From the NCBI RefSeq assembly GCF_003343245.1, contig NZ_CP024901.1:1-64000 (forward strand): DNA of 64,000 nucleotides, given 5' to 3'. Numbering within the stretch: the first letter of the stretch is position 1; every line of letters starts with the position of its first letter. Under the pieces are notes generated by a model. The model was not told where the DNA came from and ran no database searches. It saw nothing but the letters and a program-made list of their open reading frames with translations. Of the stretch, positions 20,650 through 28,987 are shown in pieces. The translations under genes were made by a program, and so were the position numbers. The DNA comes from Photorhabdus laumondii subsp. laumondii (GTDB taxonomy: Bacteria; Pseudomonadota; Gammaproteobacteria; Enterobacterales; Enterobacteriaceae).

Positions 20650-21260
20650 GGTGAAACCCTCAATGTATCTGTCTCGATCAAATGAATTGCAGCTCCTAAA
20701 GGAGCATTGTCGCTAGTTGTGATGACGTCAGGGAGATATTGGTAAACAGTGAGGTCATCTCCACTATAACTCGTCGCAGCGCAATAAAACTCGCCCTTAA
20801 CATCCAGGTTGATTGACAAACCTATCAAATGACGGCTTACAGGCTTGGCATCAGAAATTAGCCGTTCCAGCTCTAAAAAAGTTTCTTCGGTGATCCCATT
20901 TTCCTGTACCCCTATCGCCAACCGGAATGTGCCCGGTGTTTCGTTGTTCAGCCACCATTCCTTTATTTGAATGAGATAGCCAAGCGGTTCTACCACACGA
21001 CGGACAGCACCAATGGTTCCCTTATGTTTGTGCAGAAATAGCGAATTTTTTATTACGTCCCGCTTAGTGCTTACAGGCCAGTTTTCGTCCCAACGATCAA
21101 CCGACCACGCCCACGCCAGATAGGGTAGTAATTCCTCAGGGCAAATATCAGGATTCCAGAGTTGGCGAAGTGGTACTGGAATATTCTGCAATTGCGAACA
21201 TGCCTTAGCAGCAGCCAATTCCAAAACCGTAGAACCTGTTGGTAACAGGCGGTCATTCAT
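20646..21260 (-). CDS. I: Baseplate protein (P2 gpI-like)
   Basis: A 204-residue protein starting MNDRLLPTGSTVLELAAAKA, with PVPLRQLWNPDICPEELLPYLAWAWSVDRWDENW-type sequence (seen as PEELLPYLAW and WSVDRWDENWP) and GAVRRVVEPLGY. These are diagnostic of P2 gpI, a baseplate wedge component. It overlaps J by 8 bases and H by 4. It is somewhat longer than P2 I (about 176), mainly at the C-terminus. Confidence 0.93.
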   Translation of the reverse strand: MNDRLLPTGSTVLELAAAKACSQLQNIPVPLRQLWNPDICPEELLPYLAWAWSVDRWDENWPVSTKRDVIKNSLFLHKHKGTIGAVRRVVEPLGYLIQIKEWWLNNETPGTFRLAIGVQENGITEETFLELERLISDAKPVSRHLIGLSINLDVKGEFYCAATSYSGDDLTVYQYLPDVITTSDNAPLGAAIHLIETDTLRVSP

Positions 21261-22251
21261 CAGAACCTCCCACTATCAAACCTGGATTTGGCTTGGAACA
21301 ATCATCAGTTTGTGTTTTCCCTATTTCCAGTTTTGCACCGGTACAATAAGGAGCCTGATCTTTACACAGAATTATGTCCTTCGTCGGGGCTCTCAGTTCT
21401 ACCTGTTGTACTCCTGCGACATGCAGGGCAGCATAAATGGCAGATAACCGAATATCTCTCCCCAACTTATGTTGATCTAGCACGTACTTATCCATATTTT
21501 GTTGAGCCAGTTTACGGATAGGTTCAGATTCAGGTGTCGGATAGAGATAAAGCACAGCATCAATTTGATATTCCACTATGTTGGCTGACTGTACTTTTAC
21601 CCGATCAGCAACCGGTCTGACGTTTTCGTCATTAAGTGCCGCAATCACTTTATCCAATAACTCTTGTGAAGCTACACCGCTATGCTCTTTATCCTCTTCG
21701 TCTTCTTTATCTTTTTCCCATTTCCATTTCCGCGACAAAACAGTCACCGTCACATTGGCTGGTGATGGGCTGACGACGGAAACATCTGCAACAGTTTGAT
21801 ATTCGCCTTTGTATTCATTTCTATTAGCATGAATACTTTCATTAACTTTAAGGGCATGATATTCATACGCACCTATCGGCCCTGCAACACTTAGCCCTTC
21901 GAAGGCTCTTTGGATACGATCACGGAAGGTACTATCAGGCTCCATAACTGCCCGAGTAACGTTATAGTTCGCTCCTAACTGGTCTAAATCTCTATTGGTT
22001 GCATAGGCCAACATTACTGCACGAGCGGCTTCATTAACCCGCTGGCGCAATATCAACTCCCGGTACGCGTTTTCCTCAAGTAACTTAACCAGAGGTTCGG
22101 ATTCCAATTCCAATGTTCGTGTAATAGCATCCCGTTGCTCTTCAGGATAAAGAGATATTAATTTGGCTTTACGTTCAGCCAACAGGCTTTCATAATCCAG
22201 TGGCTCGACTACATCAGGTGGCGGCAACTGGCTTAGATCAATGGTCGGCAT
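21253..22251 (-). CDS. J: Baseplate assembly protein (P2 gpJ-like)
   Basis: A 332-residue baseplate wedge protein of the gpJ/gp6-like family. Features: MPTIDLSQLPPPDVVEPLDYE, AYATNRDLDQLGANYNVTR, the TFRDRIQRAFEGLSVAGPIGAYEYHA block and a C-terminal QVELRAPTKDI. It carries a charged insertion (KWKWEKDKEDEEDKEH) that I do not expect in P2 J (about 302 residues), plus a cysteine-containing C-terminal tail. It lies 4 bases after W. Confidence 0.93.
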   Translation of the reverse strand: MPTIDLSQLPPPDVVEPLDYESLLAERKAKLISLYPEEQRDAITRTLELESEPLVKLLEENAYRELILRQRVNEAARAVMLAYATNRDLDQLGANYNVTRAVMEPDSTFRDRIQRAFEGLSVAGPIGAYEYHALKVNESIHANRNEYKGEYQTVADVSVVSPSPANVTVTVLSRKWKWEKDKEDEEDKEHSGVASQELLDKVIAALNDENVRPVADRVKVQSANIVEYQIDAVLYLYPTPESEPIRKLAQQNMDKYVLDQHKLGRDIRLSAIYAALHVAGVQQVELRAPTKDIILCKDQAPYCTGAKLEIGKTQTDDCSKPNPGLIVGGSDE

Positions 22252-22255
22252 TGTT

Positions 22256-22597
22256 TTACCTCACAGGGATAGATAGAGAAAACCCCCCAGGGGACAGCTG
22301 ATAATGACCAGAGATATCTACTGTCATTTTGCCGTCTTGTTGGGTATTTATGGTGATAGCTGTCAGATTAATTCTCGGTTCCCAGCGGCTGATAGCTGTA
22401 TAGGTGGCTGCCATCATTTGCAGGCGTAGAGCCGCGTTCTGTGGCCAGTCAATTAATTCGGGTAGCAGGGAGCCATAAGTACGACGTTCCAAACGACTAC
22501 CAACGGGGGTTAGTAAGATGTCGCTGACAGACTGGCGTACATGATCCAAATCCGTCAGGCTACGACCGGTTTGTCGATTCATTCCAAGGTACATCAT
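22256..22597 (-). CDS. W: Baseplate protein (P2 gpW, gp25-like)
   Basis: A 113-residue protein starting MMYLGMNRQTGRSLTDLDHV, with ILLTPVGSRLERRTYGS and LRLQMMAATYTAISRWEPRI. It is a typical gp25-like wedge protein, probably involved in triggering sheath assembly and contraction. Its start overlaps the V stop by one base. Confidence 0.94.
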   Translation of the reverse strand: MMYLGMNRQTGRSLTDLDHVRQSVSDILLTPVGSRLERRTYGSLLPELIDWPQNAALRLQMMAATYTAISRWEPRINLTAITINTQQDGKMTVDISGHYQLSPGGFSLSIPVR

Positions 22598-23439
22598 TAT
22601 ACTGGGCCTCCTGTTGTTGCACCGCCTGCCATGACACCGGTGTGTTGGTGCGAATGTAGGGTTACACCATTAGAACTGAGTTTTCCGCCTGTGTTCTCGA
22701 CATTACCTTCCAGTTTCGTGTTACCTTTCAACGTCAGTTCTGATGCCTTCAATTCGATTTTTTCTTCTGCTTCACACTTGACTTCATGTGATTTCAGTTC
22801 GAGCTCTTTTTTTGCATCCAGCCCAATCTTGTTGAGTGCTTTCAAGTCAATTTTGTTTTTTGCATCCAGCCCAATCTCGTTGTATGACTCCAATTTAATC
22901 TCGTTATATGACTCTAGTTTTATTTCGTTGTTTGCTTTTAGTTTTATATTCGTCGCTTCAAGATCTATAGAATATGAAGCCTGTACCTTAGCAGTCTTAA
23001 TACCTGTTACCTTTAAGGCTCCAAATTTCGGCTCATATTCCATTCTTGCCCCATCAGGAAAAACAATATGAACAGCTTGTTCAGAACGACCCGATGGTGC
23101 CGCAGATTGATTAGAATAGATGGCTGGTAATCCACTATCAGGAAAATCAATATGGTCAAAAGTCGATGGCTCCGGAAATTGATTAGAATAAATAGCTGGC
23201 AATACAAAGGAGGTGGTCAATTCACCACCAACAGATAACAGCAAAACTTGCTCACCACGGCTGGGAGCCCACCAAGTTCGGGAATTACCTGCTCGCATTG
23301 TTAACCAAGGCCGCCAGTCAGTTTCGAGATTGCCTGTTGCAATCCGGCACACTCCCCGGTTGGTATCTACCTCGGTAACAACACCAGTTCTGATCAGATT
23401 ACGCAATAAGCGCAAAAGTTCTGTTAGTTGTGTATCCAT
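22597..23439 (-). CDS. V: Baseplate spike protein (P2 gpV-like), repeat-extended
   Basis: The membrane-piercing spike of the tailocin. The start is ATG 23439 (MDTQLTELLRLLRNLIRTG); an upstream in-frame ATG at 23568 would overlap the promoter site and gives non-homologous sequence. The OB-fold part contains WRPWLTMRAGNSRTWWAPSRGEQVLLLSVGGEL. LPAIYSNQ occurs twice, 24 residues apart. Residues about 161-240 form short beta-helix-like repeats (NEIKLESY, NEIGLDAK, NKIDLKAL, NKIGLDAK, EKIELKAS). HSHQH at 262-266 is the Fe-binding HxH tip of this family. At 280 residues it is much longer than P2 V (about 211) because of the repeats. Confidence 0.93.
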   Translation of the reverse strand: MDTQLTELLRLLRNLIRTGVVTEVDTNRGVCRIATGNLETDWRPWLTMRAGNSRTWWAPSRGEQVLLLSVGGELTTSFVLPAIYSNQFPEPSTFDHIDFPDSGLPAIYSNQSAAPSGRSEQAVHIVFPDGARMEYEPKFGALKVTGIKTAKVQASYSIDLEATNIKLKANNEIKLESYNEIKLESYNEIGLDAKNKIDLKALNKIGLDAKKELELKSHEVKCEAEEKIELKASELTLKGNTKLEGNVENTGGKLSSNGVTLHSHQHTGVMAGGATTGGPV

Positions 23440-23522
23440 GTTTGGAAAAATGCCATTTGGTGGTTGTGGGTTTATGTATGAAAGAATGCCAGCAAAGACA
23501 GTTGCCAACATCAAAGAGGAAT

Positions 23523-23540
23523 TGTAAGAAAGACAAAACA
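23523..23540 (-). promoter_or_regulatory. Candidate Ogr-binding site upstream of V
   Basis: TGT-N12-ACA centred about 92 bases upstream of the V start codon, comparable with the copy ahead of FI (80 bases). It would correspond to the P2 PV late promoter. Confidence 0.6.
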
Positions 23541-23576
23541 AGTTTCTTGAAAAGGGAAAAGATAACAATATAAATT

Positions 23577-23612
23577 AAAAAGCCCCTCCCGTAATCGAGA
23601 AGGGCCTTTATG
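23577..23612 (-). terminator. Terminator between X and V
   Basis: Inverted repeat AAAGGCCCTTCTCG/GGGAGGGGCTTTTT on the minus strand with a T-run. It insulates the V operon from transcription coming from X. Confidence 0.65.
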
Positions 23613-23764
23613 TAATCTATGTTACTAGGTAATTCTTTTGTTAAAGTTTGACTCTAATAGTTCAAAAAATTCAAATTTTCGCTGCTTGACTATATATTAA
23701 GTATAACGTTCCAGTTCAACTGTTTATTTATCTAGCCAAAATAGATAAGTTTAATTTCCTGATA

Positions 23765-23892
23765 TATACCTGTCATCTTTCAAGTTGCTTCTTTGTTGGC
23801 TGCACTCACTCACCCCGGTCACATCGTTATCTATGCTCCCGGGGATTCGCTCCCTTGCCGTCGCGATGCATCTTGAAATCCATTGGGTATAG
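23765..23892. repeat. ERIC-like intergenic repeat
   Basis: A 128-bp element with imperfect terminal inverted repeats (TATACCTGTCATCTTTCAAG / CTTGAAATCCATTGGGTATA). The inner blocks GCTCCCGGGGATTCGC and CTCACTCACCCCGGTC resemble the conserved ends of ERIC sequences, which are abundant in Photorhabdus. It is non-coding and sits between X and the V promoter. Confidence 0.75.
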
Positions 23893-23935
23893 AGTGATAA
23901 CTCTGTTTAAAACCATCAAATTAGTATGGATATCT

Positions 23936-24139
23936 TTAATCCCATAGTTGCAAAATAGGTTTCGTTGTAGCTGTCATAATTTCCGGCATCTCAACTTCTG
24001 TACCATGTGGCAGAATTACACCATATTCAGCCAAACCTGGGTTAACTAATAGTACTTGTTCTGTCATGCCTTGAGTCCGACCATAATGACGCCAGCATAA
24101 AGCATCAACAGTATCATTCTGCTGTGCAATTATTTTCAT
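23936..24139 (-). CDS. X: Tail protein X (LysM-like)
   Basis: A 67-residue homologue of P2 gpX, same length. It starts MKIIAQQNDTVDALCWRHYG and contains VNPGLAEYGVILPHGTEVEMP, a LysM-like fold found in tail hub assembly. In P2 it lies with lysis genes Y and K; here no lysis gene follows or precedes it. It has its own candidate Ogr site upstream and a terminator downstream. Confidence 0.92.
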   Translation of the reverse strand: MKIIAQQNDTVDALCWRHYGRTQGMTEQVLLVNPGLAEYGVILPHGTEVEMPEIMTATTKPILQLWD

Positions 24140-24228
24140 TAGGTATACCCCCCTCTAATTTAGTCAATATTGTTAAGTTAAAGTGTTATGGTGCGCTGAA
24201 TAGTGGGAGAGAACCAATGAAACAATAT

Positions 24229-24246
24229 TGTTAAGGAAACAGTACA
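24229..24246 (-). promoter_or_regulatory. Candidate Ogr-binding site upstream of X
   Basis: TGT-N12-ACA centred about 98 bases upstream of the X start codon; third copy of this arrangement in the cluster. Confidence 0.6.
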
Positions 24247-24421
24247 AATGAGAAGCAAGAAGCCACTTTTCAGTGGCTAATTTATAATTAATCATATCTT
24301 CCAAAATTTGCTGAGTTCATAGGCAAAGTCTATTTCTCAGCTCATTTTCCAATGCAATCATTATCAACTTAGAAACTTTAGATTATTTATCATACAGAAT
24401 TCCCACATTTATCTGCCGCAT

Positions 24422-24586
24422 TTATTCTTCAAGCGTTTCGTGGTGGTTAATAAGTTGTTCTGCAAGTGGTGTCGACAACTCAGCAATCCAAACTAAAGCA
24501 AGTTCTTTATCTTCAGCATGATTACATTCACAGCTCGTTGCCATTCTGGCTATAAAATTAATACGTTGCGCTATTACTGATTCCAT
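24422..24586 (-). CDS. Small SOS-box-preceded protein of unknown function
   Basis: 54 residues from ATG 24586 (MESVIAQRINFIARMATSCE). It contains CECNHAEDKELALVWIAELS and an acidic end. The open frame extends upstream to 24646, but that would run through a perfect LexA box, so the downstream ATG is preferred. Not recognised. Position next to a CI-type repressor and behind a LexA site recalls the SOS-induced antirepressor Tum of phage 186, but I see no sequence evidence of homology. It could instead be an ordinary small phage protein. Confidence 0.6.
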   Translation of the reverse strand: MESVIAQRINFIARMATSCECNHAEDKELALVWIAELSTPLAEQLINHHETLEE

Positions 24587-24625
24587 AAGAAAGTCCACTG
24601 ACAAACTTACCTCCGCATAACATAA

Positions 24626-24641
24626 CTGTATATAAGAACAG
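24626..24641 (-). promoter_or_regulatory. LexA box (SOS operator)
   Basis: CTGT-N8-ACAG with an AT-rich centre (CTGTATATAAGAACAG), flanked by TA-type bases as in the consensus TACTGT(AT)4ACAGTA. It lies 40 bases upstream of the small ORF at 24422-24586 and between it and the divergent repressor. Confidence 0.8.
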
Positions 24642-25009
24642 TACACTTTGATTAGAAAAATTTAAAGTGGTTTTTCATCTTTTTTGAGAACTATATTTGA
24701 TAGTGTTAATATATTAATTATTGTTTTTATTGAAATAATTAATGGTTAAAAAGGTTTCTTTCCAATCACAATCCATTGTAATTAATAAGTTTTTCTTATT
24801 TTATCGATTAGAAGATTTTTTCTCTTTATTTAGATGATATAGTTTCACAAAGTATATAGATTGAAATTTATATGCCCATGATGCAATATCCCCTATCGGA
24901 TCTAATAAATTTATTTGGGATCACTATAGCTCTTAATCAGAGGGCTTTGTGGAGATGGCAAACTCACCAAACTGTACTTTCAATGAAAAAAAACATAACT
25001 GAGATAAAA
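24642..25009. promoter_or_regulatory. Regulatory region upstream of repressor
   Basis: AT-rich divergent region between the SOS-box ORF and the repressor. It probably holds repressor promoters and operators; I could not define a convincing repeated operator. The part from 24872 is open in frame with the repressor (see that entry). Confidence 0.45.
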
Positions 25010-25597
25010 ATGGGTGCAGATAGTGGAGGAAAACAAGCTATCGAACGCCTTGTTAGTGCATATGGGTTTAAATCGCGTCAAGCATTGAGCGACCATTTAG
25101 GTGTGTCTAAAAGCACAATGGCGAACCGTTATTTAAGGGACAGCTTTCCAGCCGATTGGGTTATTCAATGCAACCTTGAAACCAATGCTTCATTGTTATG
25201 GCTAAGCACAGGACAAGGAGAGATGTTCCCTGATCGAGAAAAGAAAAAGGAATCTTTAAAAAACATTATTACCCCAAAAATACAACGCGTTAAATTGGTT
25301 GGTGGAAAGCTAAGCGATGACGACCCAGTGATTTTAGATAATCAACTTATTGCCAGAAAAATAAAAAAACCTCTTATTATCGATAATAATAATACCTGGT
25401 ATTTGCTAGATACAGAAGAACATGATGTTCAGGATGGTTTATGGTTAATTGATATTGAAGGCATGCACAGCATTAAAAAAATTACAAAAATCCCAGTCAG
25501 TAAGATCCGAGTTTGTGATAATGACGTAACTTTTGATTGTGCAATTAATGAAATCAACTTTATTGGTCGCGTTTACCTAATGATTTCCAGGTACTGA
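25010..25597 (+). CDS. CI-type phage repressor
   Basis: 195 residues from ATG 25010 (MGADSGGKQAIERLVSAYGF). The N-terminal helix-turn-helix RQALSDHLGVSKSTMANRYL with SFPADWVIQCNLETNASLLWLSTGQGE is the 186-CI-like repressor domain. The C-terminal part (about 100-195) resembles the oligomerisation domain (WYLLDTEEHDVQDGLWLID). It presumably keeps the tailocin silent until SOS induction. The open frame extends 46 codons upstream to ATG 24872, with LSDLINLFG and RALWRWQTHQ reminiscent of a Cro/DicC-type HTH. A fusion or longer start cannot be excluded (24983 is another ATG). Confidence 0.82.
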   Translation: MGADSGGKQAIERLVSAYGFKSRQALSDHLGVSKSTMANRYLRDSFPADWVIQCNLETNASLLWLSTGQGEMFPDREKKKESLKNIITPKIQRVKLVGGKLSDDDPVILDNQLIARKIKKPLIIDNNNTWYLLDTEEHDVQDGLWLIDIEGMHSIKKITKIPVSKIRVCDNDVTFDCAINEINFIGRVYLMISRY

Positions 25598-25879
25598 CAC
25601 ACTTTTCAAGTGTAAATTAATTTACTTAGATGTATAAATCCTATGCTGATGGCAATTCGTTACCTAAAAACGTCCAGATGCAGTGGATTTCATACACAAT
25701 AGATTCTTTTGCTAGCAATAGCTGATTGTCAACTTATTCCGTTGTTTCTTTATCTTATAGTGCGGCAGACGTTTTTTGTATAGAAAAGAAACGTGATATA
25801 TTTTGCATAAATTAATAACCAATTAGCCTTGGACATTACGAATACAAAATTAAACATTTAACTAGCCGCACTGCAAATA
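25598..25879. other. Intergenic region between repressor and invertase
   Basis: AT-rich; a small hairpin ACACTTTTCAAGTGT directly follows the repressor stop (about 25602-25616). No gene recognised. Confidence 0.4.
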
Positions 25880-26452
25880 CTAATTTGATCGACAATTTGT
25901 TTTATTTACTGGAAAATATTTATATATTGTAGATAACGATATGTTGTAAATTAATGATAACTGTTTCCGTGTGTGGCCTTTCGCCAGCAATCTTGCTGCT
26001 TGTTGTTGTTCAACGAATGAAAGTGATACTGGTCTACCACCAATTCGCCCTTGGGCACGAGCCGCTATTAATCCTGCATTCGTTCTTTCAACGATTAATT
26101 CCCGTTCCATTTCAGCTAGTGCACTCATAATGTGAAAGAAAAATCGCCCCATAGAAGTGCTGGTATCAATGCTATCAGTCAAGCTTTGAAAATGAATACC
26201 GCGTTCACTTAAATCAGAAATTAAAGTTACCATATTTTTTACGCTACGCCCCAATCTATCTAGTTTCCAAACAACTAGAGTGTCACCTTTTTTAAGTTGT
26301 TTTAAAGCTCGTTTTAAACCTGGTCTGTTGGATGTTTTTCCACTAATTTTATCCTCAAAAATTTGCTCACAATTTATACTTATCAATGCGTTTCGCTGTA
26401 AATCACTGTTTTGGTCATTTGTTGACACCCGAATATAGCCAATCTTCGCCAT
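25880..26452 (-). CDS. Serine DNA invertase (Hin/Gin/Pin family)
   Basis: A 190-residue resolvase/invertase. It has the N-terminal MAKIGYIRVSTNDQN with catalytic Ser10, Arg8 and the LDRLGRS active-site motif, MGRFFFHIMSALAEMERELI, GRIGGRP, and a C-terminal helix-turn-helix (GHTRKQLSLIYNISLSTIYKY). Family members invert DNA between inverted crossover sites with help from Fis at an enhancer, often inside the gene. The start lies only 63 bases from crossover site 3, as in Gin/Cin/Hin systems. It is the only complete invertase here; two 5' fragments lie at 16915 and 30078. Confidence 0.95.
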   Translation of the reverse strand: MAKIGYIRVSTNDQNSDLQRNALISINCEQIFEDKISGKTSNRPGLKRALKQLKKGDTLVVWKLDRLGRSVKNMVTLISDLSERGIHFQSLTDSIDTSTSMGRFFFHIMSALAEMERELIVERTNAGLIAARAQGRIGGRPVSLSFVEQQQAARLLAKGHTRKQLSLIYNISLSTIYKYFPVNKTNCRSN

Positions 26453-26545
26453 ATGTAACCCTGCCTAATACCAGTATGAGACTATTATTGTCGAAATTAT
26501 CACGGATTGGCGAGTTTTTAAAAACCTTGGTTTGATAGAAACGAT
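26330..26545 (+). repeat. Cassette-boundary repeat, copy 2 (with intact invertase start)
   Basis: Same block as at 16915-17125 and, inverted, 29985-30200. Here the invertase part continues into the full gene. Confidence 0.85.
26515..26540 (+). other. Site-specific recombination site 3
   Basis: Core AAACCTTGGTTT at 26522-26533, same orientation as site 1, opposite to the H site and site 4. Confidence 0.85.
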
Positions 26546-27587
26546 GAATTTGGCGAAAAATGCTCTTCCTAAGGACTCAACTGAATCATTCACATCAGGC
26601 AATCACAATATTAAAACAGGTGGAAATTATTCCAGTTTGTCACTAACAAAGGGAGATGGCCGATATGTTTTCATAGAAACTACTTCTCATGAAGAAGGAT
26701 CTTTTTGTGCAATAGGACATCGTGAGTCTAATTCCTCAAATATAAATGTTGTTCACCTCCCTCGAAAGAGTGGCTATATTGCAATAGCTAATGAACATTA
26801 TTCTAAATCAGAGTCTGACAGTCGATTTATTCAGTTAAATACCGATACAAAAACATCAGGTTATATATTAGTTAAAACCGCAAACTATTATGATGATCCT
26901 AATTCACGTCATTTGGGGCGTTCGGGATTTTTGAGGCCCAATGGAATTGATAATCTGGGGGCATTAGCAATTCATATAGCTCATCCTGACGTTGATAGTC
27001 CGCAGCACGCTCGTGGGCTTTCTTTCGGATATGGCGGTTATTCAGAAGCATTCAGCGTTTCTACTTATGCTTTCGATGAAAGTGGTAACTTTAGGGGGAA
27101 ACGTAAAATATTAACAGAGGATGATATTCTTGTTGGTATTCCACTACCGTGGTCTAAACCAACTGCACCAGCAGGTTATCTTATTTGTAGTGGTCAGCAG
27201 TTTGACAAATCTATGTACCCTAAATTAGGGGAAGCATATCCCTCTGGTGCACTCCCTGATCTACGTGGTGAATTTATTCGAGGTTGGGATAATGGGAGAA
27301 GTATTGATTCTGGGCGGGAGATTTTATCTCATCAGAATTCAACAAAGTTACCGAATCTTTACACCCATGCAGCCTCTGAAAATATAGGGCTACTGGTATC
27401 TCCTCCTATTAATCATTTTTCAAGTAATTATCCATCAGAAATTATGGCTAGTGATTTTGAGGAAGCAGAATTCGGGAGCGGCCAATATTTTTCGACCCCA
27501 TTAAATCCTACTGGTTCAGTTTCATTATCTACATTTAGAGTACGTCCCCGTAATATCGCATTTAACTATATAGTGAGAGCAGCGTAA
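26532..27587 (+). CDS. Silent alternative tail-fibre C-terminal module (cassette 2)
   Basis: A 351-codon fibre tip entered through the crossover frame (KNLGLIETMNLAKN). It begins with repetitive fibre sequence (SLSLTKGDGRYVFIETTS, NEHYSKSESDSRFIQLNTDTK) and ends in a tail collar domain like that of H (VGIPLPWSKPTAPAGYL, LPDLRGEFIRGWDNGR, FNYIVRAA). It has no promoter, and its TTG first codon is probably not used. It would be expressed as an H fusion after inversion between site 3 and the H site. The next gene overlaps its stop (TAATG). Confidence 0.85.
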   Translation: MIETMNLAKNALPKDSTESFTSGNHNIKTGGNYSSLSLTKGDGRYVFIETTSHEEGSFCAIGHRESNSSNINVVHLPRKSGYIAIANEHYSKSESDSRFIQLNTDTKTSGYILVKTANYYDDPNSRHLGRSGFLRPNGIDNLGALAIHIAHPDVDSPQHARGLSFGYGGYSEAFSVSTYAFDESGNFRGKRKILTEDDILVGIPLPWSKPTAPAGYLICSGQQFDKSMYPKLGEAYPSGALPDLRGEFIRGWDNGRSIDSGREILSHQNSTKLPNLYTHAASENIGLLVSPPINHFSSNYPSEIMASDFEEAEFGSGQYFSTPLNPTGSVSLSTFRVRPRNIAFNYIVRAA

Positions 27588-28219
27588 TGATAACACAGAA
27601 ACAAAAATATTCCCTAGAACTAGAAACCGCAATATTGGGAAATAATGGATTAGCAACCAAAGCCGGTTGGTTGATAATCTACCATGCAGAGCCTTATTCC
27701 AGAGAATTTATTGGTGCCAGACCAGAATATTTAATGGAAGGAGTGGGACTTCCTGCCAATTCTTATCCAGATGCACCACAACTTCCAGATTCTGATGACA
27801 TGGCTGTTTGCCGCAGCGAAGATAAAAGTTGTTGGCAAATTGTACCTGATTACCGAGGAAAAATAGTTTATAACACACAAACCTTAGCACAATATGAAAT
27901 TACAGAGTTAGGTGAACTACCAGAATCTCTGACATTCAAACAACCTGTCACTGATTTTGATAAATGGGATGGTAAACAGTGGGTAACTGACAAATATGCA
28001 ATAAAGGATAGCCAGATTAAACAGGCAGATCAGCAGCGGGTAGCACTATTACGACAAGCGAATGAAACAGTTACATTATTACAACATGCTGTAGATATTG
28101 AGTTGGTTTCAGAAAAAGAAAAATTATTGTTGTTAGATTGGAAAAAGTATTTAGTATTGCTTAGCCGGATTGACATTTCATCAGCACCAGATATTAACTG
28201 GCCTGAAAAACCAGAATAA
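27587..28219 (+). CDS. Tail fibre assembly chaperone paired with cassette 2
   Basis: A 210-residue tail-fibre assembly protein, close paralogue of the one at 18438-19034 along its whole length (GVGLPANSYPDAP, CWQIVPDYRGKIVYNTQT, FDKWDGKQWVTDK, LLDWKKYLVLLSRIDIS, INWPEKPE). Translationally coupled to the fibre tip. Confidence 0.9.
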   Translation: MITQKQKYSLELETAILGNNGLATKAGWLIIYHAEPYSREFIGARPEYLMEGVGLPANSYPDAPQLPDSDDMAVCRSEDKSCWQIVPDYRGKIVYNTQTLAQYEITELGELPESLTFKQPVTDFDKWDGKQWVTDKYAIKDSQIKQADQQRVALLRQANETVTLLQHAVDIELVSEKEKLLLLDWKKYLVLLSRIDISSAPDINWPEKPE

Positions 28220-28224
28220 ATAAT

Positions 28225-28247
28225 AACGGCCTGTTTTTCAGGCCGTA
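28225..28247 (+). terminator. Hairpin after cassette 2 assembly gene
   Basis: Stem ACGGCCTG/CAGGCCGT with a five-T loop, 6 bases after the stop; weak T-run, so termination efficiency is uncertain. Confidence 0.5.
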
Positions 28248-28636
28248 GATTTAAGACTTATAAACTAAATTGTAGGAGTTTATCATTTCTGAAACCATTT
28301 TTATATTAAATTAATCAACAGCTTTTTCAGTAAACGTTTTTAATTCTTGAAATAAAAATCTCACAATTAATTTCAGTAATTTATGTATTTATATTTAATT
28401 ACATGTTGTTGTAATTAAAACATTAACATTCAATGTCTTCTAGTATCCTACAAAAATCACTAATAATAACAAGGAAATTATAGTTGATTGTTTTTAATCA
28501 TTGGTGTTGTTTTGAATATAGAATGGAAAGTTTTTAAAATTATATAAACAGCCAACTCAATATGGATGGCTATTTATAAATTTCAATGTTAAATTTTAAT
28601 TAAATTAACAAATCACCACCTTAAAAATGATTAATT
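28248..28636. other. AT-rich spacer between convergent silent cassettes
   Basis: No gene recognised. A hairpin near 28549-28576 (AGCCA/TGGCT, T-rich on the minus strand) may end the minus-strand cassette. Confidence 0.4.
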
Positions 28637-28978
28637 TTATTCTGGTTTTTCCGGCCACTTAATATCTTTTGCCGTGGTATCCATTCTATTTAACGCCACG
28701 CGATATTTTTTCAACTCCATCAACATTGTTATTTCACTATCAGTAGCAATGCCTAAATCAATAGCATCTTGCAATGGTGAAATTTTAATTGTTGCTTGTT
28801 CTAATAAATAATATTTTTGGCGGTGATAGGTTTTATTTTTCTGTTCGATAATGGCTTGCTGATATAATGCTTGAGCTTCTTGAGCACTGAAACCCATTGA
28901 GATTAATTGATGGGGTTCAGCTGGCACATTAACATATTCATAGCCATTTTTGTCTATTAATTTATTTAATATTATCAT
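28637..28978 (-). CDS. Small tail fibre assembly-like protein paired with cassette 3
   Basis: A 113-residue protein whose C-terminal half is typical of tail-fibre assembly proteins ([43 protein letters not shown]). The N-terminal half ([32 protein letters not shown]) is short and different from the other assembly genes. It is silent in this orientation. Confidence 0.82.
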   Translation of the reverse strand: MIILNKLIDKNGYEYVNVPAEPHQLISMGFSAQEAQALYQQAIIEQKNKTYHRQKYYLLEQATIKISPLQDAIDLGIATDSEITMLMELKKYRVALNRMDTTAKDIKWPEKPE

Positions 28979-28987
28979 ATATCCTCA

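Noticed and set aside
23440..23568. 43-codon N-terminal extension of the spike gene V
   Set aside because: Sequence unlike any gpV, and it covers the probable late promoter and Ogr site; ATG 23439 gives the family start.
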